NCBI RefSeq assembly: GCF_005116575.1
Contig: NZ_SWCN01000013.1
Span: 1 to 64,000, forward strand
Length of the DNA stretch: 64,000 bases
From: Desulforhopalus sp. IMCC35007
Lineage (GTDB): Bacteria; Desulfobacterota; Desulfobulbia; Desulfobulbales; Desulfocapsaceae
Reading direction: 5' to 3'
How positions within the stretch are numbered: position 1 is the stretch's first letter; each line of letters opens with the position of its first letter. This document shows, piece by piece, positions 52,212 through 60,011 of the stretch. A program made the position numbers and the translations under genes. Below the pieces are notes generated by a model that was given only the letters and a program-made list of their open reading frames with translations, did not search any database and was not told where the DNA came from.

Positions 52212-53063
52212 ATGATCATAAGTATTGCAAGCGGGAAGGGCGGAACAGGAAAAACAACGGTGGCGACCAATCTGGCGCTGTCGCTTAACGGCGATGTTAA
52301 CCTCCTGGATTGTGACGTCGAAGAGCCCAATGCCCATTTATTTATAAAACCAACGATGGATAAGGTTGAGCCGGTTACCACCTTCATCCCTGTGATCGAT
52401 AGCGAAAAATGTAACCTCTGTCGAAAGTGTACGGATATCTGTCGATTCTCGGCCCTCGCAGTTGCCGGGAAAACCGTTCTGGTATTTCCGGAGATGTGCC
52501 ACAGCTGTGAAGGCTGTATTGAGGTCTGTCCTGAGGGTGCGATTTCAGCTTCCACCCGTGAACTGGGGGTACTGGAGTCTGGACACAGTGGAAACCTCGG
52601 CTTTTATCTGGGGCGTATGCGAGTCGGAGAGGCGATGTCTCCACCCCTCATCAAAAAAGTGAGGACCAAAGAGAGAGAGCGCGATATTACAATAATTGAT
52701 GCTCCTCCTGGGACCTCATGCCCGGTAATTGCGGCAATGAAGGGAACGGATTTCGTTCTGATGGTGACAGAGCCAACACCTTTTGGTCTGCATGATCTCA
52801 AACTTGCCGTGGAAGCGGTAAAGGTGCTCGGAATTCCCAGTGGTCTGGTGATCAACCGGGCTGACATGGGAAACAGTGGGGTCAAAGACTATGCAGCAGA
52901 AGAGAATATTCCTGTTCTCATGGAGATTCCTTTCGACCGAAAGATTGCAGAGGCCTACTCACGGGGAATTCCAATCGTCGAGGCTTTTCCGGACTACGCT
53001 GATAAGTTTCGAGCGTTGTACGCAAAAATTGAAAAGTATAGTTCAGTTGAAAAGGAGTCATGA
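52212..53063 (+). CDS. MinD-type ATPase with inserted 2x[4Fe-4S] ferredoxin domain (ORP complex)
   Basis: A 283-residue ATPase of the Mrp/NBP35-MinD group. Deviant Walker A is SGKGGTGKTT (residues 7-16). The inserted ferredoxin domain (about 62-115) has CNLCRKCTDIC and CHSCEGCIEVC. Walker B is IIDAPPGTSC. Orthologous pairs are encoded in the ORP operons of Desulfovibrio (DVU2103/DVU2104) and are thought to load or handle metal clusters. It is followed immediately by its paralogue. Confidence 0.92.
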   Translation: MIISIASGKGGTGKTTVATNLALSLNGDVNLLDCDVEEPNAHLFIKPTMDKVEPVTTFIPVIDSEKCNLCRKCTDICRFSALAVAGKTVLVFPEMCHSCEGCIEVCPEGAISASTRELGVLESGHSGNLGFYLGRMRVGEAMSPPLIKKVRTKERERDITIIDAPPGTSCPVIAAMKGTDFVLMVTEPTPFGLHDLKLAVEAVKVLGIPSGLVINRADMGNSGVKDYAAEENIPVLMEIPFDRKIAEAYSRGIPIVEAFPDYADKFRALYAKIEKYSSVEKES

Positions 53064-53971
53064 TGATAAGGGAACTTGTAATCGTCAGTGGAAAGGGCGG
53101 AACCGGAAAAACCAGTGTAACAGCTTCTTTTGCAGCCCTTGCCGAAAACGGTGTCCTCTGTGACGCTGACGTTGATGCCGCAGATCTTCATCTTTTGATG
53201 GCTCCTGTCGTGAGAGAGCGCAATGCCTTTATGGGCGGTTCTATTGCAGCTATACGCCAGGATGACTGTGTCGAATGCGGCCGCTGTCTGGAACTTTGTA
53301 AATTTAACGCAATCTCCGAGGATTTCGTGATCGATCCCCTCAGTTGCGAAGGATGCGGGGTTTGCGTTGATCTCTGCCCTGAAACGGCTATTGATTTTAC
53401 TGTTCAGCAGTGTGGTGAGTGGTACAAGTCGGATACCCGCTTTGGGCCTATGGTTCATGCAAGGCTTGGTATCGCGGAAGAAAATTCAGGAAAACTTGTC
53501 AGCCTTGTACGCCAGGAAACCAGAAAACTGGCTGAGGCCAAAGGTTGCGGTATCATTCTCACCGATGGCCCTCCAGGCATTGGTTGTCCGGTTATTGCCT
53601 CCATTGGTGGGGCAACTGCGCTGGTTATCATCGTGGAACCAACGGTCTCAGGGCTGCATGACATGCAGCGGGTGGCAGAACTTGCGGCACATTTCAAGGT
53701 GCCTGGCCTTGTCTGTGTCAATAAATATGATCTCAATTCCGATATGACCAGAGAGATTGAGGAATATGCCGCAAAAAGAAATATGCAGCTGGTTGGGCGT
53801 ATTCCTTTTGATCCAGTTTTCACAGAAGCAATGATACAGGGGAAAAGTGTTTTAGAGCAGGCTCCGGAATCAGAGGCTGCAATAGCCCTCCTCGATACAT
53901 GGAGGAAGATAATGAGTTCGCCATCGATGAACACGATGGGAATAAAGGATTTTTCAGCAGTAATTCAATAA
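53063..53971 (+). CDS. Second MinD-type ATPase with inserted 2x[4Fe-4S] ferredoxin domain
   Basis: A 302-residue paralogue of the preceding ATPase. Walker A is SGKGGTGKTS, ferredoxin motifs are CVECGRCLELC and CEGCGVCVDLC, and the B-region is TDGPPGIGC. Two adjacent ATGs exist (53060 and 53063); the second has better spacing from AAAGGAG (53051-53057) and is chosen. The start overlaps the stop of the upstream gene, so the two ATPases are probably made in equal amounts and may heterodimerise. Confidence 0.92.
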   Translation: MIRELVIVSGKGGTGKTSVTASFAALAENGVLCDADVDAADLHLLMAPVVRERNAFMGGSIAAIRQDDCVECGRCLELCKFNAISEDFVIDPLSCEGCGVCVDLCPETAIDFTVQQCGEWYKSDTRFGPMVHARLGIAEENSGKLVSLVRQETRKLAEAKGCGIILTDGPPGIGCPVIASIGGATALVIIVEPTVSGLHDMQRVAELAAHFKVPGLVCVNKYDLNSDMTREIEEYAAKRNMQLVGRIPFDPVFTEAMIQGKSVLEQAPESEAAIALLDTWRKIMSSPSMNTMGIKDFSAVIQ

Positions 53972-53992
53972 ACTAAAAAAGGAGTAGTGAGA

Positions 53993-54376
53993 ATGGCAAC
54001 AGTACGTATAGCAGTACCATCGGAAGGACAAGGCGGACTTGACGGCATGCGCGCAGGGCATTTTGGTCATTGTGACGTATTTACCCTGATTGATGTGGAA
54101 GATGGGCAGATCAAAGAAGTAACCATTTTACAGAACAAAGAGCATGTTCAGGGTGGCTGTATGGTCCCTGTAAATCTTCTGGCAGAAGCCAAGGTTCAGC
54201 GTCTGATCGTAGGCGGTATCGGTATGCGCCCCTTGCAGGGCTTCAATCAGGTCGGTATAGATGTTTACTACGATGGCGAGAGAAGAGATATCCGTCCGGT
54301 CGTTGAGGATATGATTGCAGAAAAACTGCCTATCATTGGTGATGATCAGGTTTGCGGCGGTGGTGGCGGTCACTAA
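53993..54376 (+). CDS. NifX-like cluster-binding protein with Cys/Gly/His tail
   Basis: A 127-residue NifX/NifB-C-terminal-fold protein (VRIAVPSEGQGGLDG; HFGHCDVFTLID; GGIGMRPLQGFNQVGIDVYY). It ends in CGGGGGH. The H-rich HFGHC segment and the Cys/His tail are potential cluster ligands. It is the second of three NifX-fold proteins in the operon. The start is the ATG at 53993, 8 bases after GGAG; an upstream in-frame GTG is less likely. Confidence 0.88.
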   Translation: MATVRIAVPSEGQGGLDGMRAGHFGHCDVFTLIDVEDGQIKEVTILQNKEHVQGGCMVPVNLLAEAKVQRLIVGGIGMRPLQGFNQVGIDVYYDGERRDIRPVVEDMIAEKLPIIGDDQVCGGGGGH

Positions 54377-54388
54377 AAGAAAAATTGT

Positions 54389-54436
54389 ACCTTGCAGATG
54401 GTTTCCTGTAATGAAACAGGAGATGGTCTGCAAGGT
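54389..54436 (+). ncRNA. Intercistronic hairpin inside the ORP-type operon
   Basis: ACCTTGCAGA (54389-54398) pairs perfectly with TCTGCAAGGT (54427-54436), and within the loop CCTGT pairs with ACAGG. The two stacked stems lie between two NifX-like genes, in a 120-base gap unusual for this tight operon. There is no T-run, so RNA processing, stabilisation or attenuation is more likely than plain termination. Confidence 0.55.
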
Positions 54437-54496
54437 CCTTATGTAGGCTTAATTTCCGTGAAACGGAATGAGGTCAATACTAAAAGAGGTAGACCA

Positions 54497-54856
54497 ATGA
54501 AAGTAGCAGTTACTTCAAAGGGAGAAGATCTTTCTTCAGAGACAGATCCACGCTTTGGTCGTGCACCCTTTATCCTTATTGTGGATACTGAAACCATGGC
54601 GTTTGAAGCCTTGGACAACAGCACCAATGTAAATGCCTTCAAAGGCGCAGGTATTCAGGCGGCGACCATGGTTGCCGATAAGGGAGCAGGGGTTTTGCTG
54701 ACGGGATACTGTGGGCCAAATGCTTATAAAACTGTAACGGCTGCAGGGCTGAAGGTGGTGAGTGATATTACCGGTACGGTTGAAGAGGTTGTTGCAAAGT
54801 TCAAAAGCGGCAATGTGACCTATAGTGAAGGGGCAAACACGGACGGTCACTGGTAG
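54497..54856 (+). CDS. NifX-like cluster-binding protein (ORP family)
   Basis: A 119-residue single-domain protein with the classic pattern MKVAVTSKGEDLSSETDPRF, FGRAPFILIVDTETM, and GVLLTGYCGPNAYKTVTAAG. The family includes NifX, NafY and the orange protein. The frame opens at 54392, but the ATG at 54497 with AGAGG in front begins the conserved fold. A single conserved Cys (GYCGPNA) is present. Which of the three NifX-fold proteins is the true ORP equivalent is unclear. Confidence 0.88.
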   Translation: MKVAVTSKGEDLSSETDPRFGRAPFILIVDTETMAFEALDNSTNVNAFKGAGIQAATMVADKGAGVLLTGYCGPNAYKTVTAAGLKVVSDITGTVEEVVAKFKSGNVTYSEGANTDGHW

Positions 54857-54885
54857 CATTTTTCGTGAATGAAGGAAGGACTGTA

Positions 54886-55329
54886 ATGAATGACGATGAA
54901 TTTGATGCCCTGATTAATCAAATTCAGGGCGAAGTCTTTGATGAGGCACGGCAAGCTCTTGGTGAAAAAGGTTTTGACCGCTGGAGAAATCCTAAGTTTT
55001 GTGGCCGTCTTGAAGATGCAGATGGCTATGCCAGGCTCACAGGAGATTGTGGCGATACGATGGAAATGTACCTCCGGATCGATGGTGAAAAAGTCGCAGA
55101 GGTGGGGTATTTTACCGACGGCTGTAGTTCCAGTTCCATTGCAGGTTCTTTTACAGCCGAGCTTGCAATGGGAAAGAGCTTTACTGAGGTTTTGGATCTC
55201 CGGGGCAAAGATGTTTTAGATGAGATAGGCCGTTTTCCAGAGTCTGAGGAGCACTGTGCCCATCTTGCCGTGCGTACCCTGCAAGAGGCTTTGAACAGCT
55301 ACCTTATGGCGCAGGCCAAGATGAGTTAG
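54886..55329 (+). CDS. NifU/IscU-like iron-sulfur scaffold protein
   Basis: A 147-residue scaffold-like protein. Three cysteines are placed as in IscU/NifU-N: TGDCGDTMEMYL, FTDGCSSSSIAGS and EEHCAHLAVRTL. The GCSSSSIAGS loop corresponds to the GCGSAxAS loop of IscU. It is the last gene of the ORP-type operon, in front of a terminator, suggesting dedicated supply of Fe-S units to the operon's cluster proteins (inference). ATG 54886 follows AAGGAAGGA; an in-frame GTG at 54865 is less likely. Confidence 0.88.
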   Translation: MNDDEFDALINQIQGEVFDEARQALGEKGFDRWRNPKFCGRLEDADGYARLTGDCGDTMEMYLRIDGEKVAEVGYFTDGCSSSSIAGSFTAELAMGKSFTEVLDLRGKDVLDEIGRFPESEEHCAHLAVRTLQEALNSYLMAQAKMS

Positions 55330-55355
55330 AAAAAATACATCTGTACTGTATTGAC

Positions 55356-55415
55356 AGGGGTGCATCCCCTGAAAAGATGAAAACCGGAATGGCCTGCTGG
55401 CTTTTCCGGTTTTTT
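55356..55415 (+). terminator. Terminator region after the ORP-type operon
   Basis: A small hairpin AGGGG-TGCAT-CCCCT (55356-55370) is followed by AAACCGGAA (55381-55389) pairing with TTCCGGTTT (55404-55412) and a T-run. The second hairpin is a good intrinsic terminator. Confidence 0.85.
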
Positions 55416-55513
55416 ACTGCAGTGAACTGTAGTTTGTTTACAGGCCATGAGAAAGTCTGCAACAGTAAAATGTACCATTCACTGTCGCTTTTCTTCTTAC
55501 TCCTGGCCAGCCC

Positions 55514-55864
55514 TTAAAAGTTGAAGACTTTGGCTTCAGCAGCCAAATCAATTAGATGTGGACCGCCATCAAGTACCATGTTGGAGTTGAACTTTGCCTC
55601 ATCTAGGTTTCGATTCTTGGCGCATGGAGTGCAGATACCTGTGGTAACCTCGTTTTCAATAAGGTAGGGGAGGTAGTCCGCAGGACAGTCACCGGTAACG
55701 GTTTTGTTACTGCCATCCTTTCCGGCTATTGCCCAGTCAACACCACTGTCTATGAAAAACATGTTCACCTTGTGGCCTTTAGAATGGGCAATCTTTGCAA
55801 ACTGGAAACAACGGGTTGCTTTTTCGTTGTCATTGGATTGTAACACAAAAAGAAAATTTGCCAT
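55514..55864 (-). CDS. DsrE-family protein
   Basis: A 116-residue DsrE/DsrF-like protein (MANFLFVLQSNDNEKATRCF, FIDSGVDWAI, GICTPCAKNRNL). The family includes sulfur carriers of the sulfur-relay type; cysteine is in GICTPC. The frame continues to 55948, but the ATG at 55864 follows AGAGAGG and begins the fold. It is convergent with the ORP-type operon. Its sulfur-transfer role is plausible but not shown by sequence alone. Confidence 0.85.
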   Translation of the reverse strand: MANFLFVLQSNDNEKATRCFQFAKIAHSKGHKVNMFFIDSGVDWAIAGKDGSNKTVTGDCPADYLPYLIENEVTTGICTPCAKNRNLDEAKFNSNMVLDGGPHLIDLAAEAKVFNF

Positions 55865-56135
55865 GGTAACCTCTCTAAAAAGAAATGACGACAACAGGAG
55901 CCACGGGTGACTCCTACGGGTTAGGGCTTGAATATCAAAATACCTCAAAAGAAAAAATATCCAAGCGGGAAATCGATTTTGTGTAAATATTTCTGTATCT
56001 TGTACTACGATGAAGGATAAGCTGGTCCTCGTCGCGCCGTTGTGGTATTACTCAGTCTGCCTTGAGTGTGTATTTGATAAGTTGGGGGGAGCAATCAACA
56101 GACATTGTCTGTGTCACTGGGGATTAATACCGGCC

Positions 56136-57011
56136 ATGCTGCTTGAAAAAAAGACTGAAAATTTCCATCGGCAGCTGTTCGGCTGGCTTGCTGTTTTTGG
56201 CTCGACCTTCTGCTTTTACCTGGCGACTGTAGTTATCCGCAGGTCAAGTCTGTCGGTGTCTATAGAATCTTCCTATTTTGTGTTTGCGAGATTTCTCCTG
56301 GGCTTTGTTGTCGTTTCTTCAACAATGGCCATTCAAAAACAGCGTTTTCAGCCAAGGAATTATCACTATCTGCTGGGCAGAACCATAGCCAATACCGTTG
56401 CAGTTTTCTGTTTTTACAAGGCTGTCGCTCTTGGTTCCGTTGCAGAGGCAAATATTCTCAATATGACCTACCCACTTTTTGTAGCGATATTTTCCTGGAT
56501 CGTTCTGAAGGGTCAGAGGGATCTCTTTTTGGTCTTTGTTGTTTTTATTGCCTTTATCGGGATATGGCTGGTTTTAGCGCCTGGAGATTTTAGCACTGGT
56601 GTTGGCAATATCTGGGGTTTGATCTCCGGTATCAGTGCGGCGATTGCTATTATTTATCTCAATGTCAGCAGACGCTGCCACGATTCCCAGACAATTCTCT
56701 TTGTCTTATTTGGTTTTGGTGCTGTATTTATGATCTGTTTTTTTCATGAAGATATTTTTTTGCCGGGGAAAAAAGAGCTGTTTTATCTTCTCACCTGCTC
56801 TGTGGCCGGTGTTATGGGGCAGTATCTTCTGACTTACGGTTTCCTTTTTGTCACGGCCGTGGAAGGCTCCATTATCTCGTCTTCACGAATTTTGCTTGCG
56901 GCACTGCTGGGACCGTTTATTGCCGGAGATGTTCCTCTTGAGTTTGCCGGTTGGTGTGGGGCAGTGCTTATTTTTGGTGCAAATGTGGTCCTTGCCATCA
57001 GAAAATCATAG
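56136..57011 (+). CDS. DMT-family (EamA) transporter
   Basis: A 291-residue protein with ten membrane helices in two EamA repeats (GRTIANTVAVFCFYKAVALG, then SIISSSRILLAALLGPF). Such proteins export metabolites. The frame starts at 56010, but the first 42 residues lack the family pattern and contain several cysteines; the ATG at 56136 directly before the first helix is preferred. It lies 200 bases before a PLP decarboxylase on the same strand. Confidence 0.85.
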   Translation: MLLEKKTENFHRQLFGWLAVFGSTFCFYLATVVIRRSSLSVSIESSYFVFARFLLGFVVVSSTMAIQKQRFQPRNYHYLLGRTIANTVAVFCFYKAVALGSVAEANILNMTYPLFVAIFSWIVLKGQRDLFLVFVVFIAFIGIWLVLAPGDFSTGVGNIWGLISGISAAIAIIYLNVSRRCHDSQTILFVLFGFGAVFMICFFHEDIFLPGKKELFYLLTCSVAGVMGQYLLTYGFLFVTAVEGSIISSSRILLAALLGPFIAGDVPLEFAGWCGAVLIFGANVVLAIRKS

Positions 57012-57209
57012 TTGGCAAGGGAGTTGGGAAAAACATACTGATTATTTGGTTGCTAAAAATCTGATTCCAAATTAATTGGCAAATTGGATCATTATTCCAC
57101 TTCTTTGGACTTTTTTCCTCTCTGGTGGGGGTGATAATATTCTTTACGATGCGCGTGTACCAGCTGCTGAGAGCGAAGCGTCGTTGTAATATATAAGTCG
57201 TGATAAACA

Positions 57210-58625
57210 ATGAATGAGAGCGAGATATTCAGCCGATTACTGACGGTTATTCAAACCTACCGCGCTACAGAAAAAGAAGGGAAAGTTCTGGAGTATCGTA
57301 GCCCCAATACCCTTGCCGAAATCCTGAATTTGGATGGGCCGGAGAAAAATGGAGACTGGGATGCTGTCTTTGAATGGGTGGAAAAATATCTCACTTATTC
57401 TGTCAAAACCAACCATCCTGCCTTTGTCAATAGAATGTGGGTGGGGGCAAATCTGCCGTCGGTGGTGGGAGAAATTATAACTGCCGTAACAAACACCTCT
57501 GCCTGTACCTTTGAGTCCGGTCCGGTTTCAACCCTTATTGAAAAATATATGATCGAACAAATGCTGGAGATTACCGGCTTTGTTCAGGGGGAGGGGCAGA
57601 TGACCACAGGCTCGTCGAATGCAAACATGATTGCCATGATGTCTGCCAGAAATACCTGGAACGCACAGGTGAAAATTGATGGGCTCACCGGCCAGAAAAA
57701 ACTTTTTGCCTTTGTTGGTGCTGATGCCCACTATTCCATGGACAAGGCCGCGAATATTTTAGGGATTGGTACCGGCCAGCTCATCAAGGTGACATTGAAT
57801 GATAACGGTGAGATGGTCCCTGAAGCGTTGCGGCAGAGCCTTGAAAAGGTTGTGGCTGAAGGGGGCGCCCCCTTTTTTGTTGCGGCAACTGCAGGCACAA
57901 CTGTGCGGGGGGCGTATGATCCCATTTTGCCACTGGTTCAGCTGCGAAAACAATTTGGGTTCTGGCTGCACGTGGATGGAGCCTGGGGAGGAGCGGCTGT
58001 TTTTAGTCCGAAGTTGAAGGCGAAATATCTTGCCGGTCTTGAGGAAGCGGATTCTTTTACCTGCGATTTTCATAAAATGCTCGGTTCTTCCCTGGTGTGC
58101 AATATTCTGCTCATCAATAAGAGCGTCCATACCTTTGGCAATGTTCTGAGTGCTGGAGACGGCAGCTATCTGTTTAGAGATGAGCACGTCAGCGAAGTAG
58201 AGGACTTTGGTACGGTGTCACTGCAGTGCGGACGAAGAGTTGATAGTCTGAAATGGTTTCTCGACTGGAAATATTTTGGTAAAGAAGGTTTTGCAAGACG
58301 GGTAGAAGGGTATCTCCTGCTGTGTGAATATGCAGAAAAGCTTGTGAGAAAGAGTCCGGAGCTGGAAATGGTAGTCGACAGGACCGCCTTTAATATCTGT
58401 TTCCGTTATAAGGTTGCGGAAGAACGTGCAAACAGTTTCAATCTTGGCCTGCGAACTACTCTGTATCAGGAGGGGCTCAGTCTTGTGGGTGTTGCCTATA
58501 TTGATGGTAAAATGGTTATGCGGCTTCTGCTCACCAATCCAGCAACGACTCACGTTGATGTGGATAAATTCTTTGAAAGAGTAATAGAAGTGGGTAACCG
58601 GTTGCTCAAACATGAAAACGGGTAG
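57210..58625 (+). CDS. PLP-dependent group II decarboxylase
   Basis: A 471-residue PLP enzyme of the glutamate/aromatic-amino-acid decarboxylase family. The PLP lysine is in CDFHKMLGS, the Asp/His contacts lie in HVDGAWGGA and GADAHYSMDKAA, and TAGTTVRGAYDPI is the family glycine-rich loop. Sequence alone does not separate glutamate, aspartate or cysteine-sulfinate substrates. ATG 57210 has a weak ribosome-binding site. The preceding DMT transporter might export the amine product (inference). Confidence 0.88.
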   Translation: MNESEIFSRLLTVIQTYRATEKEGKVLEYRSPNTLAEILNLDGPEKNGDWDAVFEWVEKYLTYSVKTNHPAFVNRMWVGANLPSVVGEIITAVTNTSACTFESGPVSTLIEKYMIEQMLEITGFVQGEGQMTTGSSNANMIAMMSARNTWNAQVKIDGLTGQKKLFAFVGADAHYSMDKAANILGIGTGQLIKVTLNDNGEMVPEALRQSLEKVVAEGGAPFFVAATAGTTVRGAYDPILPLVQLRKQFGFWLHVDGAWGGAAVFSPKLKAKYLAGLEEADSFTCDFHKMLGSSLVCNILLINKSVHTFGNVLSAGDGSYLFRDEHVSEVEDFGTVSLQCGRRVDSLKWFLDWKYFGKEGFARRVEGYLLLCEYAEKLVRKSPELEMVVDRTAFNICFRYKVAEERANSFNLGLRTTLYQEGLSLVGVAYIDGKMVMRLLLTNPATTHVDVDKFFERVIEVGNRLLKHENG

Positions 58626-58829
58626 TGGGTAAGAGCTCATGACCGCAGTGAGGGGTTCTTGTTGACCTGTTGTGCCGTTGTGAAGACAAGGACCCAAAAG
58701 ACTGTCTTTTGTGAAGCCCTGCTTTTAAAAAAGCAAAAAGTTCGCTACAATACCTTTTTTACAAATACCCTGGCCCATTGCTACAGGTCTGGGGCAAATC
58801 GTTTACTTATAAATTTGGTGTATATCGAG

Positions 58830-59381
58830 ATGGGAAAATCATTTCAGGATCAGTTGTTGGCCCTTGGACTTGTTGACAAAAAGAAGGCGAAAGAGACCAA
58901 AAAGCAACAACACCAGACCAAGAAGCAACAGGGGAAAGCAGGGCGTAATACCCAGGTCATAGATGAGAATGTTCTTCTGGCACAAAAGGCAGAGGAGAAA
59001 AAGAAGGCCCGGGCGCGGCAGCTGAACCAGGAGCGGGACATCAAACTGAAAAAACGTGAGGAAGCGGCCAGGATAAAGCAGTTTGTTGAGCAAAACAGGG
59101 TAGAAAAAGATGAGAAGGGTATCGCCTATCGTTTTAACGTTTCGGGGAAGATCCAACGCATTTTTGTTGCCAAAGAGGTAGCGGACAAACTGAGTGACGG
59201 TCGTCTTGGGATCGTCGTTTTAAGTGAACAGTTCGAGGTTATCCCCCGTGCTATTGTCGAGAAAATAACCGCTATTGACAGTAAAACGGTCGTTATCTTA
59301 AATGACAGAACCGGTGACGATTCTGACGATCCCGATGATCCATATGCGGAGTATAAAATACCCGATGACCTGGTCTGGTAA
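58830..59381 (+). CDS. DUF2058-family protein (YaiL-like)
   Basis: A 183-residue protein. It begins MGKSFQDQLLALGLVDKKKA, continues with a lysine/glutamine-rich charged helix (QQHQTKKQQGKAGRN) and ends with a compact domain (YRFNVSGKIQRIFV) and an acidic tail (DDSDDPDDPYAEYK). This is the DUF2058 pattern; the function is unknown, possibly nucleic-acid linked. The frame opens at 58659, but the conserved N-terminus starts at 58830. Confidence 0.88.
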   Translation: MGKSFQDQLLALGLVDKKKAKETKKQQHQTKKQQGKAGRNTQVIDENVLLAQKAEEKKKARARQLNQERDIKLKKREEAARIKQFVEQNRVEKDEKGIAYRFNVSGKIQRIFVAKEVADKLSDGRLGIVVLSEQFEVIPRAIVEKITAIDSKTVVILNDRTGDDSDDPDDPYAEYKIPDDLVW

Positions 59382-59388
59382 CCCCCCT

Positions 59389-60006
59389 TTATTGGGTTGA
59401 GATCATGGGATGGAGGCTGAGCTGTACTTCTTTTGGCTTAGCCTCTATGTTGGCGATTTTGGTGTTGATGGTGACGGTTTTCGCTCCAGCTTCTGCAACA
59501 AGCGGGTCGAGGTTTTTCATGCTTACAGGGTATTCTCTGCCGTTGAGCATGGCAATCAGAGCTTTTCCGATCTCACCATTTCCCCCGGTGTTGTTTTTAG
59601 CAACATCATTAATTACCGGTTTTATATAGAGTGTCTGCTTTTTGGGGTCAAAACGAAGGGCTGCATCACTTGTTACGTCGAGTTCTATAGCTCCCACCTT
59701 GAGACGTATATCATGACCTGCGATCTCTGTGAGCAGTGCAAGATTGTTTCCCGCCAGATGAAGGCGGCAGGCCAGATGTCCCTCTGTGAGTTGCAGGTTA
59801 CTGATATTAATGATGGTGATATCCCCGTCGACTGATTTGGAATGGGTGTCAATATGGATGGGCAACAAGGCTCGTATCACCTGAGTGATCACGCTTTGGG
59901 GGATGGTCAGGCGTATTGGTTCTGACTGGTTCTGAGCTATCGCCCTCTGGTTAAAAGAAGCGAGAAGTAAGAGGGTAAAAAGAGTCAGTCTAAAAAAGAG
60001 ATGCAT
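59389..60006 (-). CDS. Exported protein of unknown function
   Basis: A 205-residue protein with a signal peptide (LTLFTLLLLASFNQRAIAQ), giving a periplasmic beta-rich mature protein (LHLAGNNLALLTEIAGHDIR, VKVGAIELDVTSDAALRF-like region). The organisation resembles small lipid-binding periplasmic domains, but I recognise no family. It begins 5 bases after the DUF457-like gene's stop, so the two are co-transcribed. Confidence 0.7.
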   Translation of the reverse strand: MHLFFRLTLFTLLLLASFNQRAIAQNQSEPIRLTIPQSVITQVIRALLPIHIDTHSKSVDGDITIINISNLQLTEGHLACRLHLAGNNLALLTEIAGHDIRLKVGAIELDVTSDAALRFDPKKQTLYIKPVINDVAKNNTGGNGEIGKALIAMLNGREYPVSMKNLDPLVAEAGAKTVTINTKIANIEAKPKEVQLSLHPMISTQ

Positions 60007-60011
60007 GGACG

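Noticed and set aside
55865-55948. N-terminal extension of the DsrE protein
   Set aside because: The extra 28 codons have no family match, and the internal ATG at 55864 carries the ribosome-binding site AGAGAGG.
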